Source: Pseudomonas putida
GTDB lineage: Bacteria; Pseudomonadota; Gammaproteobacteria; Pseudomonadales; Pseudomonadaceae
Length of the DNA stretch: 64,000 bases
NCBI RefSeq assembly: GCF_002741075.1
Contig: NZ_CP016634.1
Location: 3,254,001-3,318,000 of the forward strand
Reading direction: 5' to 3'
In this document: in pieces, positions 16,279-26,558 of the stretch
Numbering within the stretch: the first letter of the stretch is position 1
Layout: the number at the start of each line of letters is the position of its first letter
Translations under genes and position numbers: made by a program
The notes under the pieces: model-generated
Told to the model about the DNA's origin: nothing
What the model saw: only the letters and a program-made list of their open reading frames with translations
Database searches by the model: none

Positions 16279-17343
16279 CTACTCGTTGTCCGTCTTGCGC
16301 TGCTCGATTTGCAACTGCGCCCGTTGCGTTGCCTGTTGCAGCCGCTCCACCAGCACGCCCCTCGGCGGCAAGGCGGTCAGATACTCGGCAACGTGGATGC
16401 CGGACTTGTCCAGCTCCAGCAATTCGATCTGCTCGCGCTTCTTGCCGGTGCAAAGGATGATCCCGAGCGGCGAGGCTTCCTCCGGCTCCCGTTCGTGCTT
16501 GTCTAGCCACCGAAGGTAAAGCTCCATCTGCCCTTTGTAGGCCGCCTTGAAGTCACCTACCTTCAACTCCACCGCAACCAGCCGCCGCAGCTTGCGGTTG
16601 TAGAACAGAAGGTCAAGGTGGAAATCCTCGTCGTCGATCGGAATGCGCTTCTGCCGGGCGACGAATGAGAAGCCCGCGCCCAGCTCCAGCAGGAAGGACT
16701 CCATTTCACGGATGATCGCCGCTTCCAAGTCGCCTTCCTGCCAAGTGTCCCGCAGGCCCAGGAAGTCGAGGATGTACGGGTCGCGCATGACCAGGGCCGG
16801 CGACATGCGCTGCGCATCGCGCAGGGTCGCCAACTCCTGCGCTATGGTTTCTTCCGGCTTTTGGGAAAGCGCCGTGCGCTCGTACAGCATCGAGTCGATA
16901 CGCTCGCGCAGCGTCCGCACGCTCCAGCGTTGGGTGCTGGCCATCTGTGCGTAGTAGTCCCGCTGGAGCGGGTCTTTCAGCGGCATCAGGGCGATGAAGT
17001 GCGTCCAGCTCAATTCTCGTATCAGTGATACGAGAATTCGCTCGTCGGGGAAGGTGGCGGCGAACTGCACCATGCGGCGCAAGTTCTGCTCTGCAAAGCT
17101 GCTGCCGTACTCCTCCACCAACTGCGCAGCCAAGGTGGGCAGAACTTCCTTGCCGTAGGCGCCCCGGCGCCTGTCCAAGACCTGCGTGTGGATGCGTTGG
17201 CCGATGCGCCAGTAGAGCATCGTAAGCTCGCTATTCACCGTCGAGGCGGCGCGCAAGCGCGCCGCCTCGATCAGTGCCCGAATGTCGCCCAGCAGCGCCG
17301 CGGGCGCTGCGAGCGATGCTGCTGATGGCCGGCGCCCGTTCAT
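16279..17343 (-). CDS. DUF1016 family PD-(D/E)xK nuclease (YhcG-like)
   Basis: 354 residues. The N-terminal DUF1016 domain (residues ~20-170: MLYWRIGQRIHTQVLDRRRGAYGKEVL, LSWTHFIALMPL) is followed by a PD-(D/E)xK nuclease domain with FHLDLLFYNRKLRRLVAVELKVGDF; Asp of FHLD and Glu-Leu-Lys are the likely catalytic residues. The ATG at 17343 overlaps the integrase stop by four bases, so it is translationally coupled to the integrase. Such proteins ride on many mobile elements; roles in DNA repair or element defence have been proposed for relatives. The function here is unknown. Confidence 0.85.
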   Translation of the reverse strand: MNGRRPSAASLAAPAALLGDIRALIEAARLRAASTVNSELTMLYWRIGQRIHTQVLDRRRGAYGKEVLPTLAAQLVEEYGSSFAEQNLRRMVQFAATFPDERILVSLIRELSWTHFIALMPLKDPLQRDYYAQMASTQRWSVRTLRERIDSMLYERTALSQKPEETIAQELATLRDAQRMSPALVMRDPYILDFLGLRDTWQEGDLEAAIIREMESFLLELGAGFSFVARQKRIPIDDEDFHLDLLFYNRKLRRLVAVELKVGDFKAAYKGQMELYLRWLDKHEREPEEASPLGIILCTGKKREQIELLELDKSGIHVAEYLTALPPRGVLVERLQQATQRAQLQIEQRKTDNE

Positions 17344-18539
17344 GCCACCGCCTCCGCAAGCTGCCGCGCGCCCGTGATGGCTTGGCGGCGGCTGGCCACC
17401 AGCTCGGCCGCCTCGCGCACCGGCTTGTCCTCGGTGTGGACGTAGTGCATGAACATCGCCACGGTCTTGTGGCCCGTCAGCTTCATTCCCACTTTGGTCG
17501 GCACACCGGAATTGGCAATGTCGGTGGTCGAGCGATGACGGATGCCGTGCGTGCCTACGTGCGGCACGCTGGCGGCCTTGAGCGTCCGGCACCAGCCGCC
17601 ATAGTGCTCGCCAAAGGTCAGGTGCTTGGCCGGGTCGTTCGGCGACGGCAGGACGTAAGGGCAGCCTTCCAGACGCGGCGCCGTCGAAAGCAGCCGATAG
17701 GCTTCCTCGCTCATGGGCTTGGAAATGCCGCCAACCTTGCTGTCGGGCCACACCACGCGCCGGTTCTCGAAGTCCAGCCAGCTCCATTCGAGCGGGCAGA
17801 TTTCGGAGCGCCGCGCCGCAAACTCGAATTGCAGCCGGATCGCCAACGGGATGACGTAGTTCTCCAGCCCCTCCGCCTCCAGTTTCTCCAACTGGCGGAA
17901 GATCCGCACCATTTCCTCGTCCACGATGAGCCGGGTTTCCTTGCCCGGCGGGTACATCGGGACGTGGCGGCACGGATTCGTGCCGTCCGGGCGGAAGCCC
18001 CAGACTTCGGCCAAGTTGAACATCTTGCGCAGCACGCCGAAGGTCTTGTTGGCCTCGGTCGGCTTGTAGGCCAGCTTTTCCATGAGCCCCGCAATGTCGG
18101 GCCGCTTCACGTCATGCACCTTCTTGCGGCCCAGCAGCGGGATGATGTTGCGGTCGATGACGCCCTGGTAGCCGTCCTGCGTGCTGACCTTGTTGCGCTT
18201 CTTGGAGTAGTCCTCCATGAACTTTTTGCACAACTCGGCCATCGTGGGCGCCTTGCGCGCCTCGGCCTTGGCACCGCCGGGATCACCACCCCGGCGAACC
18301 TCGGCCAGCCAGTCCTGCGCTTTGACCCGCGCCTGTTCGACGGTTAGCTCCCCGTAGAGTCCCAGCGAGGGCTTGCGGGGCTGGCCAGAGTTCGTGCGGT
18401 ACTGGAGCATGAACACCCGGCGTCCCGTCGAGGTAATCTTGCAAAGGAAGCCGGGCACGACGGTATCCCGTAGTTCGATGTCCTTCGCCTGGGGTTGCGC
18501 CGACTCTACGGCGGTCTTGGTGAGCTTGATCTTTGCCAT
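17340..18539 (-). CDS. int: Tyrosine integrase of Tn4371 type
   Basis: 399 residues. Arm-binding region near residues 1-90 (TKTAVESAQPQAKDIELRDTVVPGF, DUF4102-like), core-binding domain about 100-200, catalytic domain from ~210. Catalytic residues seen: Arg in FAARRSEICPL, His-x-x-Arg in HGIRHRSTTDIA, His in LTGHKTVAMFMHY and the nucleophilic Tyr of that block. ATG 18539 follows an AAGGAG-like site. It stands closest to the chromosomal junction and transcribes into the element, as expected. It would catalyse integration and, with the AlpA-like factor, excision. Confidence 0.93.
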   Translation of the reverse strand: MAKIKLTKTAVESAQPQAKDIELRDTVVPGFLCKITSTGRRVFMLQYRTNSGQPRKPSLGLYGELTVEQARVKAQDWLAEVRRGGDPGGAKAEARKAPTMAELCKKFMEDYSKKRNKVSTQDGYQGVIDRNIIPLLGRKKVHDVKRPDIAGLMEKLAYKPTEANKTFGVLRKMFNLAEVWGFRPDGTNPCRHVPMYPPGKETRLIVDEEMVRIFRQLEKLEAEGLENYVIPLAIRLQFEFAARRSEICPLEWSWLDFENRRVVWPDSKVGGISKPMSEEAYRLLSTAPRLEGCPYVLPSPNDPAKHLTFGEHYGGWCRTLKAASVPHVGTHGIRHRSTTDIANSGVPTKVGMKLTGHKTVAMFMHYVHTEDKPVREAAELVASRRQAITGARQLAEAVA

Positions 18540-18716
18540 GATGACTCCTTGGAACGACCCGGATTCCAGGAGCCAGATAGGAGCGGCGCGAGGGAGAACC
18601 GGGTCAAGTTTCAGAAAGCACCGGCATATGATGGAAGCGCGTAAGCTATTGATAAACCTGCTGTATCGGGCTACGTCGCAGTCCAGCGAACTACCGGGCT
18701 GGAGTCATCGTGAAAC

Positions 18717-18745
18717 AAAAAAACCCGACACTGTCGGGTTTTTTT
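18717..18745. terminator. Bidirectional terminator at the ICE/chromosome border
   Basis: Seven A, CCCGACA, one C, TGTCGGG, seven T: a perfect 14-bp inverted repeat with U-tracts in both directions. It ends the DUF599 gene (minus strand) and insulates it from the element. Confidence 0.85.
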
Positions 18746-18747
18746 AT
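18740..18747 (+). other. Candidate attachment-site core TTTTTTAT
   Basis: It fits TTTTTYAT, the target reported for Tn4371-family integrases, and lies about 200 bp from the integrase start. It overlaps the terminator's T-run, so it may be fortuitous. The matching copy would be outside the window. Confidence 0.35.
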
Positions 18748-18756
18748 GCCTGGCGT

Positions 18757-19518
18757 TCAGCGAGGCGGTTCAGGTGCAGGGCCGACGAGCTCCTTGAGCC
18801 CCTCCCCGGCCAACGACTCGGTGGGCGTGAATACCATCACCTCCAGCACATCGGAATGAAACTCCCGGCGATAAAGAATCAACACCACGCAGACACTGGT
18901 GACCATGAACAACCACGGGCTGATGAACCAAGTCAGCATGGCCATTCCGAAGTAATACGAACGCAGGCCGAAGTTGAACTGGTTGGCCGCCAGCGATAAT
19001 ACCCGTGCCGCTCTTGATGCAAATGCCTTACGCTCCAACTCACTGACTTGTCGCTCCCCGATCATGGGCGCGGAGCCCACCAGGACAGCTGCGAAGTTGT
19101 ACTGGCGCATGCACCAACTGAAAGTGAAGAAGGCATAGACGAACACCATCGCCAGGCCCAACAGCTTGATTTCCGACATGCCCTGGGACGCCTGCTGCAC
19201 CAACGGGAGGTCAGCCAGCAGCGACAACGCGCGGTCCGATGCCCCAAGGACGGTGAGGATACCCGCAAGAATGATCAGCGTACTGGAGGCGAAGAACGAG
19301 GCATTGCGTTCCAGATTACCGATCACGCTGGCATCGGCGATGCGGTTGTCGCGCAACAGCATGCGGCGCATCCAGTCTTCCCGGTACAAGTGCAGCACGC
19401 TGGCCAGGCAGGCGGTGTCGCGCCCTTTCCAGATCGCATAGCGGGTATAGCCACCCCAGCAGAGGGCGAACCAGCCGGCGGCCACCCAGTGGCTCAGATT
19501 ACTTTGAATGAAGCTCAT
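18757..19518 (-). CDS. DUF599 family inner-membrane protein
   Basis: 253 residues with about four hydrophobic segments (WVAAGWFALCWGGY near the N-terminus, ASSTLIILAGILTVLG, KLLGLAMVFVYAFFTFSW, and LTWFISPWLFMVTSVCVVLILY). It matches DUF599, an uncharacterised membrane family. ATG 19518 follows AGGAG; the longer frame upstream is unsupported. It is the first chromosomal gene next to the ICE and appears intact, so the insertion did not break it. Function unknown. Confidence 0.85.
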   Translation of the reverse strand: MSFIQSNLSHWVAAGWFALCWGGYTRYAIWKGRDTACLASVLHLYREDWMRRMLLRDNRIADASVIGNLERNASFFASSTLIILAGILTVLGASDRALSLLADLPLVQQASQGMSEIKLLGLAMVFVYAFFTFSWCMRQYNFAAVLVGSAPMIGERQVSELERKAFASRAARVLSLAANQFNFGLRSYYFGMAMLTWFISPWLFMVTSVCVVLILYRREFHSDVLEVMVFTPTESLAGEGLKELVGPAPEPPR

Positions 19519-19615
19519 GCGGGCTCCTGATCGTCCACGTCCTGAAAATGTTGAAGACCGCTTTTCGACGCACGATGACGCGAAAAGACACGCCATGGAA
19601 ACAAAACGAAGCAAC

Positions 19616-19649
19616 AAAAAACCCCGCATCCGAGAGGACGCGGGGTTTG
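19616..19649 (-). terminator. brnQ terminator
   Basis: CCCCGC (19622-19627) pairs with GCGGGG (19640-19645), extended inward by TCC/GGA; on the minus strand it runs into six T. Confidence 0.85.
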
Positions 19650-19713
19650 AGTTTCGACCATCGGCTGGCGCCCTTTGGCTTGTGGCCGCCGCCAGCACCC
19701 TGGTTTCAACGTA

Positions 19714-21027
19714 TCAGGCCAGCGCCTCGCGAGGCTTGCCCAGCATGCGATCGCATACCACGGACAGACCCAGGGTGATGACCGAAGGCACCAACCAGGC
19801 CAGGCCCTGCTCGCTCAGCGGCAGATGGGCCATGGCGTCCGGCAGCATGTGCGCCAGGTTGCTGCCCTTGATGGCATCGACCATGCCGAACAGCAGCGAC
19901 ACCAGCATCACCGGTGCCAGGATGCGCACGGGCGAGTTCCACAGATCTTTGACGAAGCTCAGGCCCACGACCACGATGCAAGGCGGGTAGATGGCAGTCA
20001 GCACCGGGATCGAGAACAGGATCAGCTTGGTCAGGCCGAGGTTGGAGATCAGCAGCGAGAAGCCAGCCAGGATCACCACCAGTGCACGGTAGGACAGCGG
20101 CAGGATCTGGCTGAAGTACTCGGCACAGGCGCAGGTCAGACCCACGGCAGTAACCAGGCATGCCAGCGCAATCAGCACCGCAAGGAAACCGCTGCCCAGC
20201 GAGCCGAAGGTGTGCTGCACGTATGCATGCAGGACGGCTGCGCCGTTGGTCGCGCCCATGGCGATGTCATGGCTGCCAGCGCCCAGGCGGAACAGGCTGA
20301 TGTACACCAGCGCCAGTCCGACGCCAGCGATCAGCCCGGCGATGATGGCGTAACGGGTGATCAGCTTCGGCGACTCCACACCGCGCGAGCGGATGGCGTT
20401 GACGATGACGATACCGAAGACCAGTGCACCCAGGGTGTCCATGGTCAGGTAGCCATTGATGAAGCCCTGAGAGAACGGCGCGGCCACATAGGCCGGCTGC
20501 GCTTCGCCGATGGTGCCGGCTGGCAGCGCAAAGGCAGCGATGCCCAGCACGGCCAGGGCGATGATCTTCAGCGGAGCCAGGAAGCGACCGACGGTATCGA
20601 GCAACTTGCCCGGATACATCGATACGGCCAGCACAACGATGAAGTAGACCAGGCTGTAGATGAACAGCGCCAGCGGGCTTTCACCCGTCAGCGGTGCCAC
20701 ACCGACCTCGAACGAGACCGTGGCCGTACGCGGGGTCGCGAACAACGGACCTACCGACAGATAGCACACGGCTGCCAGCAGGCCGCCGAAGAACTTGCCG
20801 ATGGGACTGCTCAGCGCGTCCATGCCACCACCGACCTTGGCCAGGGCGACCACGGTGATGACCGGCAGGCCGACTGCGGTGACGAGGAAGCCAAGGGCTG
20901 CCATCCACACATGTGGGCCGGACTGCAAACCAACGATAGGCGGGAAGATGATGTTGCCCGCGCCGACGAAAAGCGCAAACGTCATAAAGCCAAGCGCCAG
21001 GATATCCTGGCCTTTCAACACTTTCAT
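19714..21027 (-). CDS. brnQ: Branched-chain amino acid transport system II carrier BrnQ
   Basis: 437 residues, about twelve membrane segments. It begins [30 protein letters not shown], the invariant N-terminus of BrnQ/LivII carriers, which take up leucine, isoleucine and valine coupled to a cation gradient. Further family blocks: [17 protein letters not shown] and [13 protein letters not shown]. Length agrees with the family. Transcribed alone on the minus strand, bounded by its own terminator and a 522-bp leader region upstream. Confidence 0.95.
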   Translation of the reverse strand: MKVLKGQDILALGFMTFALFVGAGNIIFPPIVGLQSGPHVWMAALGFLVTAVGLPVITVVALAKVGGGMDALSSPIGKFFGGLLAAVCYLSVGPLFATPRTATVSFEVGVAPLTGESPLALFIYSLVYFIVVLAVSMYPGKLLDTVGRFLAPLKIIALAVLGIAAFALPAGTIGEAQPAYVAAPFSQGFINGYLTMDTLGALVFGIVIVNAIRSRGVESPKLITRYAIIAGLIAGVGLALVYISLFRLGAGSHDIAMGATNGAAVLHAYVQHTFGSLGSGFLAVLIALACLVTAVGLTCACAEYFSQILPLSYRALVVILAGFSLLISNLGLTKLILFSIPVLTAIYPPCIVVVGLSFVKDLWNSPVRILAPVMLVSLLFGMVDAIKGSNLAHMLPDAMAHLPLSEQGLAWLVPSVITLGLSVVCDRMLGKPREALA

Positions 21028-21500
21028 TTAGGGTAGTACCACACTGCTGAAATCGGGATTCGAGAAGGGATTTCCCCAGGGGTATGGGAAAATGCTGCCC
21101 GGCTTGATAGGCCAGACCCGTTTAGCGTGTCGTTCCCTTTTGGGGGACGGGCACAGAGTGAACGCGTAGGTTAACCGTTTTACCCGGTAAACGCACTGGC
21201 ACAGGCCTGCTTGTCCGATGTGCGTATGTTCTTGTCGTCTGGATGACTCTGTGACGCTGCTCATGCTGGCAGATGGAATCGACCCCGTCCGCCCGAAAAT
21301 CCCTATCAAACCAATCGATTTTTCCTACTAATTGCAAAACCTGCCGCTACGCCTCACCTGCTCCAGCAGAACGGCCGGTTCAGGCTTCCTAATCAACCAT
21401 GCTTCCATGAAGTTTCCTTTCATCCGCTCTTCTGATGTCGGGCGGGATGATCTCTAACGCAGCTAACGCCGGATAAGAGGGAAACAATCTCCTGAAAACG
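21028..21500. other. Noncoding region between brnQ and the suc terminator
   Basis: No gene seen in about 470 bp. It must hold the brnQ promoter on the minus strand. I saw no convincing -35/-10 pair, attenuator or T-box-like element. Confidence 0.5.
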
Positions 21501-21528
21501 ACAAAGGCCACCCGAAGGTGGCCTTTGT
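21501..21528. terminator. suc operon terminator
   Basis: ACAAAGGCCACC-CGAA-GGTGGCCTTTGT, 12-bp perfect stem, 21 bp beyond the sucD stop; on the minus strand followed by CGTTTTC. Confidence 0.85.
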
Positions 21529-21549
21529 GCGCGTGGGGGGTAAAGCGTA

Positions 21550-22434
21550 TTACTTCTTCATTTCCCAACCGGTCAGCTCGGCCAGGGCCTTGCCGATGTC
21601 AGCCAGGGAACGCACGGTTTTGACACCAGCGTCCTGCAGGGCCGCGAACTTCTCGTCCGCAGTGCCCTTGCCACCGGAGATGATGGCGCCAGCGTGGCCC
21701 ATGCGCTTGCCCGCAGGCGCGGTAACGCCAGCGATGTAGGAAACGACAGGCTTGGTCACGTTGGCCTTGATGTAGGCCGCGGCTTCTTCTTCAGCAGAAC
21801 CACCGATCTCACCGATCATGACGATCGCTTCGGTCTGCGGGTCTTCCTGGAACAGCTTCAGGATGTCGATGAAGTTGGAGCCTGGGATCGGGTCACCGCC
21901 GATACCAACGCAGGTCGACTGGCCGAAGCCGGCGTCGGTGGTCTGCTTGACCGCTTCATAGGTCAGGGTGCCGGAGCGGGAAACGATACCGACCTTGCCT
22001 GGCAAGTGGATGTGACCTGGCATGATGCCGATCTTGCACTCGCCCGGGGTGATGACACCTGGGCAGTTAGGGCCGATCAGGCGTACGCCCAGCTCGTCGC
22101 ATTTGACCTTGGCGTCCAGCATGTCGAGGGTAGGAATACCCTCGGTGATGCAGACGATCAGCTTGATGCCGCCGAAGGCAGCTTCCAGGATCGAGTCTTT
22201 GCAGAACGGAGCCGGAACGTAGATGACCGAAGCTTCGGCGCCGGTGGCTTCGACAGCTTCCTTGACAGTGTTGAACACCGGCAGGCCAAGGTGGGTGGTA
22301 CCACCTTTGCCTGGGGTCACGCCGCCAACCATCTTGGTGCCGTAGGCGATGGCTTGTTCGGAGTGGAAAGTACCCTGCGAGCCGGTGAAGCCCTGGCAGA
22401 TGACTTTGGTGTCTTTATTGATCAGGACGCTCAT
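21550..22434 (-). CDS. sucD: Succinyl-CoA synthetase (succinate-CoA ligase) alpha subunit
   Basis: 294 residues. The CoA-binding N-terminal half begins [40 protein letters not shown] and the phosphohistidine loop [16 protein letters not shown] are present, so the active-site His is intact. It converts succinyl-CoA, phosphate and a nucleoside diphosphate to succinate, CoA and the triphosphate in the TCA cycle. Its ATG shares one base with the sucC stop (TAATG), a tight coupling that fits the one-to-one alpha/beta complex. Confidence 0.98.
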   Translation of the reverse strand: MSVLINKDTKVICQGFTGSQGTFHSEQAIAYGTKMVGGVTPGKGGTTHLGLPVFNTVKEAVEATGAEASVIYVPAPFCKDSILEAAFGGIKLIVCITEGIPTLDMLDAKVKCDELGVRLIGPNCPGVITPGECKIGIMPGHIHLPGKVGIVSRSGTLTYEAVKQTTDAGFGQSTCVGIGGDPIPGSNFIDILKLFQEDPQTEAIVMIGEIGGSAEEEAAAYIKANVTKPVVSYIAGVTAPAGKRMGHAGAIISGGKGTADEKFAALQDAGVKTVRSLADIGKALAELTGWEMKK

Positions 22435-23600
22435 TACTTGCCCTCCGCAGCTTTGACAACTTGTTGAGCAGCGTCGGTCAGGCTGGTTGCCGCAATGATG
22501 TTCAAACCGCTTTCTGCCAGTACTTTAGCGCCCAGTTCGGCGTTGTTGCCTTCGAGGCGAACGACGACCGGAACCTTAACGCCGACTTCTTTCACCGCGC
22601 CGATGATGCCTTCGGCAATCATGTCGCAACGAACGATGCCGCCGAAGATGTTGACCAGAACGGCCGCGACATTGCTGTCGGACAGAATGATCTTGAACGC
22701 TTCGGTCACGCGCTCTTTGGTGGCACCGCCGCCAACGTCCAGGAAGTTGGCTGGTTTGCCGCCGTGCAGGTTGACGATGTCCATGGTACCCATGGCCAGG
22801 CCAGCACCGTTGACCATGCAGCCAATGTTGCCTTCCAGGGCAACGTAGTTCAGCTCGAACTTGGCAGCGTGGGCTTCACGGGCGTCGTCCTGGGACGGGT
22901 CGTGGAAGGTCTTCAGCTTAGGCTGACGGTACATGGCGTTGGCGTCGATGTTGATCTTGGCATCGAGGCAGTGCAGGTCGCCGTCGGCCTTGATGACCAG
23001 CGGGTTCACTTCCAGCAGAGCCAGGTCGTGATCCTTGAACAGCTTGGCCAGGCCAACGAAGATCTTGGCGAACTGTTGAACTTGCTTGCCTTCCAGACCC
23101 AGCTGGAATGCCAGCTCACGACCCTGGAACGGCTGAGCGCCGACCAGCGGATCGATGGTAGCCTTGAGGATCTTCTCGGGAGTTTCGTGAGCGACCTTTT
23201 CGATGTCCACGCCACCTTCGGTGGAGGCCATGAACACGATGCGGCGGCTCGAGCGATCGACTACAGCGCCCAGGTACAGCTCTTTGGCGATGTCAGTGCA
23301 GGATTCGACCAGGATCTTGGAAACTGGTTGACCGTTGGCATCGGTCTGGTAGGTGACCAGGTTCTTGCCCAGCCACTGTGCAGCGAACGCCTTGGCGTCT
23401 TCCTTGCTGCGAACCAGCTTGACGCCGCCCGCCTTACCGCGACCACCCGCGTGAACCTGGGCCTTAACGACCCACTCGGAACCGCCGATCTTGTCGCAGG
23501 CTTCTGCAGCTTGCTCAGGGGTATCGACTGCGAAACCCTTGGAAACTGGCAGGCCGTATTCAGCGAACAGCTGTTTACCCTGATACTCGTGAAGATTCAT
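22434..23600 (-). CDS. sucC: Succinyl-CoA synthetase beta subunit
   Basis: 388 residues with an ATP-grasp domain in the first 240 residues (begins [49 protein letters not shown]) and a CoA-ligase domain at the C-terminus ([34 protein letters not shown]). It pairs with SucD, encoded immediately downstream. Length and motifs are canonical. The gap of 172 bp to lpd contains short dyads but no strong terminator, so the whole suc block may be one transcript. Confidence 0.98.
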   Translation of the reverse strand: MNLHEYQGKQLFAEYGLPVSKGFAVDTPEQAAEACDKIGGSEWVVKAQVHAGGRGKAGGVKLVRSKEDAKAFAAQWLGKNLVTYQTDANGQPVSKILVESCTDIAKELYLGAVVDRSSRRIVFMASTEGGVDIEKVAHETPEKILKATIDPLVGAQPFQGRELAFQLGLEGKQVQQFAKIFVGLAKLFKDHDLALLEVNPLVIKADGDLHCLDAKINIDANAMYRQPKLKTFHDPSQDDAREAHAAKFELNYVALEGNIGCMVNGAGLAMGTMDIVNLHGGKPANFLDVGGGATKERVTEAFKIILSDSNVAAVLVNIFGGIVRCDMIAEGIIGAVKEVGVKVPVVVRLEGNNAELGAKVLAESGLNIIAATSLTDAAQQVVKAAEGK

Positions 23601-23772
23601 GCTTTTTACCGTCTTCGTTAGGTACTGCGCTTCGGCGCTGCGCCATCACTGGCGCCGCACCACCTGTGACCGTTGACCCCGGGTTTTCCCGTGTGATCCG
23701 GTCCGGCGGACGTTCCGCGGTGAGTCTTGCACGCAAGACCCACGACGGGCAGCCCGCCGTGGTTTCTTATAA
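23601..23772. other. lpd-sucC intergenic region with dyads
   Basis: CCACGACGGG and CCCGCCGTGG (about 23739-23761, one mismatch) and GTCTTGC-AC-GCAAGAC (about 23723-23738) form two adjacent hairpins. No U-tract follows, so they look more like transcript-stabilising or attenuating structures than a full terminator. Confidence 0.45.
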
Positions 23773-25221
<1,449 letters not shown>

Positions 25222-25241
25222 TTAAGCTTCAAGCTGCAAGC

Positions 25242-25293
25242 CGCACGCTGCGAGACGGCGAGCTTCCACGAAGCGTGCCGTTTGCAGCGTGCG
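25242..25293. repeat. Palindromic intergenic repeat between sucB and lpd
   Basis: CGCACGCTGC (25242-25251) is complementary to 25284-25293, with inner pairs ACGGC/GCCGT and GCTTC/GAAGC, so nearly the whole 52 bp folds into one stem. An AAGCTTCAAGCTGCAAGC-type sequence precedes it; I know this kind of sequence as a recurrent Pseudomonas intergenic repeat. Confidence 0.65.
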
Positions 25294-25301
25294 ACAGTGC
25301 G

Positions 25302-26516
25302 TTAGATGTCCAGCAGCAGACGAGCCGGATCTTCCAGCAGGTTCTTGATGGTCACCAGGAAGGTTACCGCTTCCTTGCCGTCGATCAGGCGGTGATCGTA
25401 GGACAGCGCCAGGTACATCATCGGGCGAATGACCACTTGGCCGTTGATCGCCATCGGACGCTGGATGATGTTGTGCATGCCCAGGATGGCAGCCTGCGGC
25501 GGGTTGACGATCGGGGTCGACATCATCGAACCGAAGGTACCACCGTTGGTGATGGTGAAGGTACCGCCAGTCATCTCTTCGATGGCCAGCTTGCCTTCAC
25601 GGGCCTTCTTGCCGAAGGTGGCGATGCCGTTCTCGATTTCGGCCAGCGACATCGATTCGGCATTGCGCAAGACCGGAACCACCAGGCCGCGATCGCTGGA
25701 GACGGCGACGCCGACGTCAGCATAACCGTGGTAGACGATGTCGTTGCCGTCGATCGAGGCGTTGACGGCCGGGAAGCGCTTCAGTGCTTCGGTGGCAGCC
25801 TTGACGAAGAACGACATGAAGCCCAGGCGTACGCCGTTGTGAGACTTCTCGAACAGGTCTTTGTACTTCGAACGCAGGGCCATGACTTCGGTCATGTCCA
25901 CTTCGTTGAAGGTGGTCAGCATGGCCATGCTCGACTGGGCTTCGACCAGGCGCTCGGCGATCTTGGCGCGCAGACGGGTCATCGGCACGCGCTTCTCGGT
26001 GCGATCGCCTGCGGCGGTGACCACAGGTGCAGCGGCAGCAGGCTTGGCAGCTGGAGCGGCGGCAGGCGCGGCCTTCTTGTTGGCGATGGCAGCAACCACG
26101 TCTTCCTTGGTGACGCGACCACCTTTGCCCGTGCCGGCAACCGAGGCCAGGTCGATGCCGTTCTCTTCAGCCAGTTTGCGAGCGGCTGGAGCGGCGACGG
26201 GGTCTTCTTCGCCAGCATCGGCGGCAGCGGCAGCCGGAGCAGCAGCGGCCGGAGCGGCAGCAGGAGCAGCCGCCGCGGCGCCTTCAACGATCGAACCCAG
26301 GACTTCGTCGGACAGGACGGTGTCGCCCTCGCCTTTGACGATGTCGCCCAGTACGCCGTCGGCGGTGGCCAGGACTTCCAGGACGACCTTGTCGGTCTCG
26401 ATGTCTACGATCAGCTCGTCACGCTTGACGGCATCGCCCGGCTTCTTGTGCCAGGTGGCAACGGTGCCGTCGGCGACCGATTCCGGGAAGGTTGGGGCTT
26501 TGATCTCGATAGCCAT
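25302..26516 (-). CDS. sucB: Dihydrolipoyl succinyltransferase (E2) of 2-oxoglutarate dehydrogenase
   Basis: 404 residues. Lipoyl domain at the N-terminus with the modified Lys in [11 protein letters not shown]; Ala/Pro-rich linker; peripheral subunit-binding domain ([22 protein letters not shown]); second Ala-rich linker; catalytic domain ending with the active-site [12 protein letters not shown]. It transfers the succinyl group to CoA and forms the core of the complex with SucA and Lpd, encoded on either side. The 92-bp gap to lpd holds a palindromic repeat. Confidence 0.97.
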   Translation of the reverse strand: MAIEIKAPTFPESVADGTVATWHKKPGDAVKRDELIVDIETDKVVLEVLATADGVLGDIVKGEGDTVLSDEVLGSIVEGAAAAAPAAAPAAAAPAAAAADAGEEDPVAAPAARKLAEENGIDLASVAGTGKGGRVTKEDVVAAIANKKAAPAAAPAAKPAAAAPVVTAAGDRTEKRVPMTRLRAKIAERLVEAQSSMAMLTTFNEVDMTEVMALRSKYKDLFEKSHNGVRLGFMSFFVKAATEALKRFPAVNASIDGNDIVYHGYADVGVAVSSDRGLVVPVLRNAESMSLAEIENGIATFGKKAREGKLAIEEMTGGTFTITNGGTFGSMMSTPIVNPPQAAILGMHNIIQRPMAINGQVVIRPMMYLALSYDHRLIDGKEAVTFLVTIKNLLEDPARLLLDI

Positions 26517-26558
26517 TGTCAGTGTTTCCTTAAATTCGGTTTCAGGTGCGCGAAGGCG

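Larger units (their letters stand above)
1..18747. mobile_element. Tn4371-type integrative and conjugative element, integrase-proximal part
   Basis: The gene set and order (tyrosine integrase, RadC, DUF932, ParB, DUF736, DUF2285, AlpA-like, RepA, ParA, DUF2840, TraF, RlxS) is the backbone I know from Tn4371-family ICEs. The rest (mating-pair genes, second attachment site) would lie left of the window. Nearly all genes run on the minus strand with four-base overlaps in the parA-traF part. The right boundary is not exact. It falls between the integrase start (18539) and about 18747, where an 8-base TTTTTTAT (18740-18747) fits the TTTTTYAT target described for this family. Confidence 0.85.

Noticed and set aside
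16279..17973. 564-codon version of the DUF1016 protein
   Set aside because: Its first 210 codons lie antiphase inside the integrase gene; the family begins at 17343.
18540..18760. tRNA gene as the ICE attachment site
   Set aside because: No cloverleaf, T-loop GGTTCGA-type motif or CCA end could be found; the integrase type uses a short T-rich site instead.
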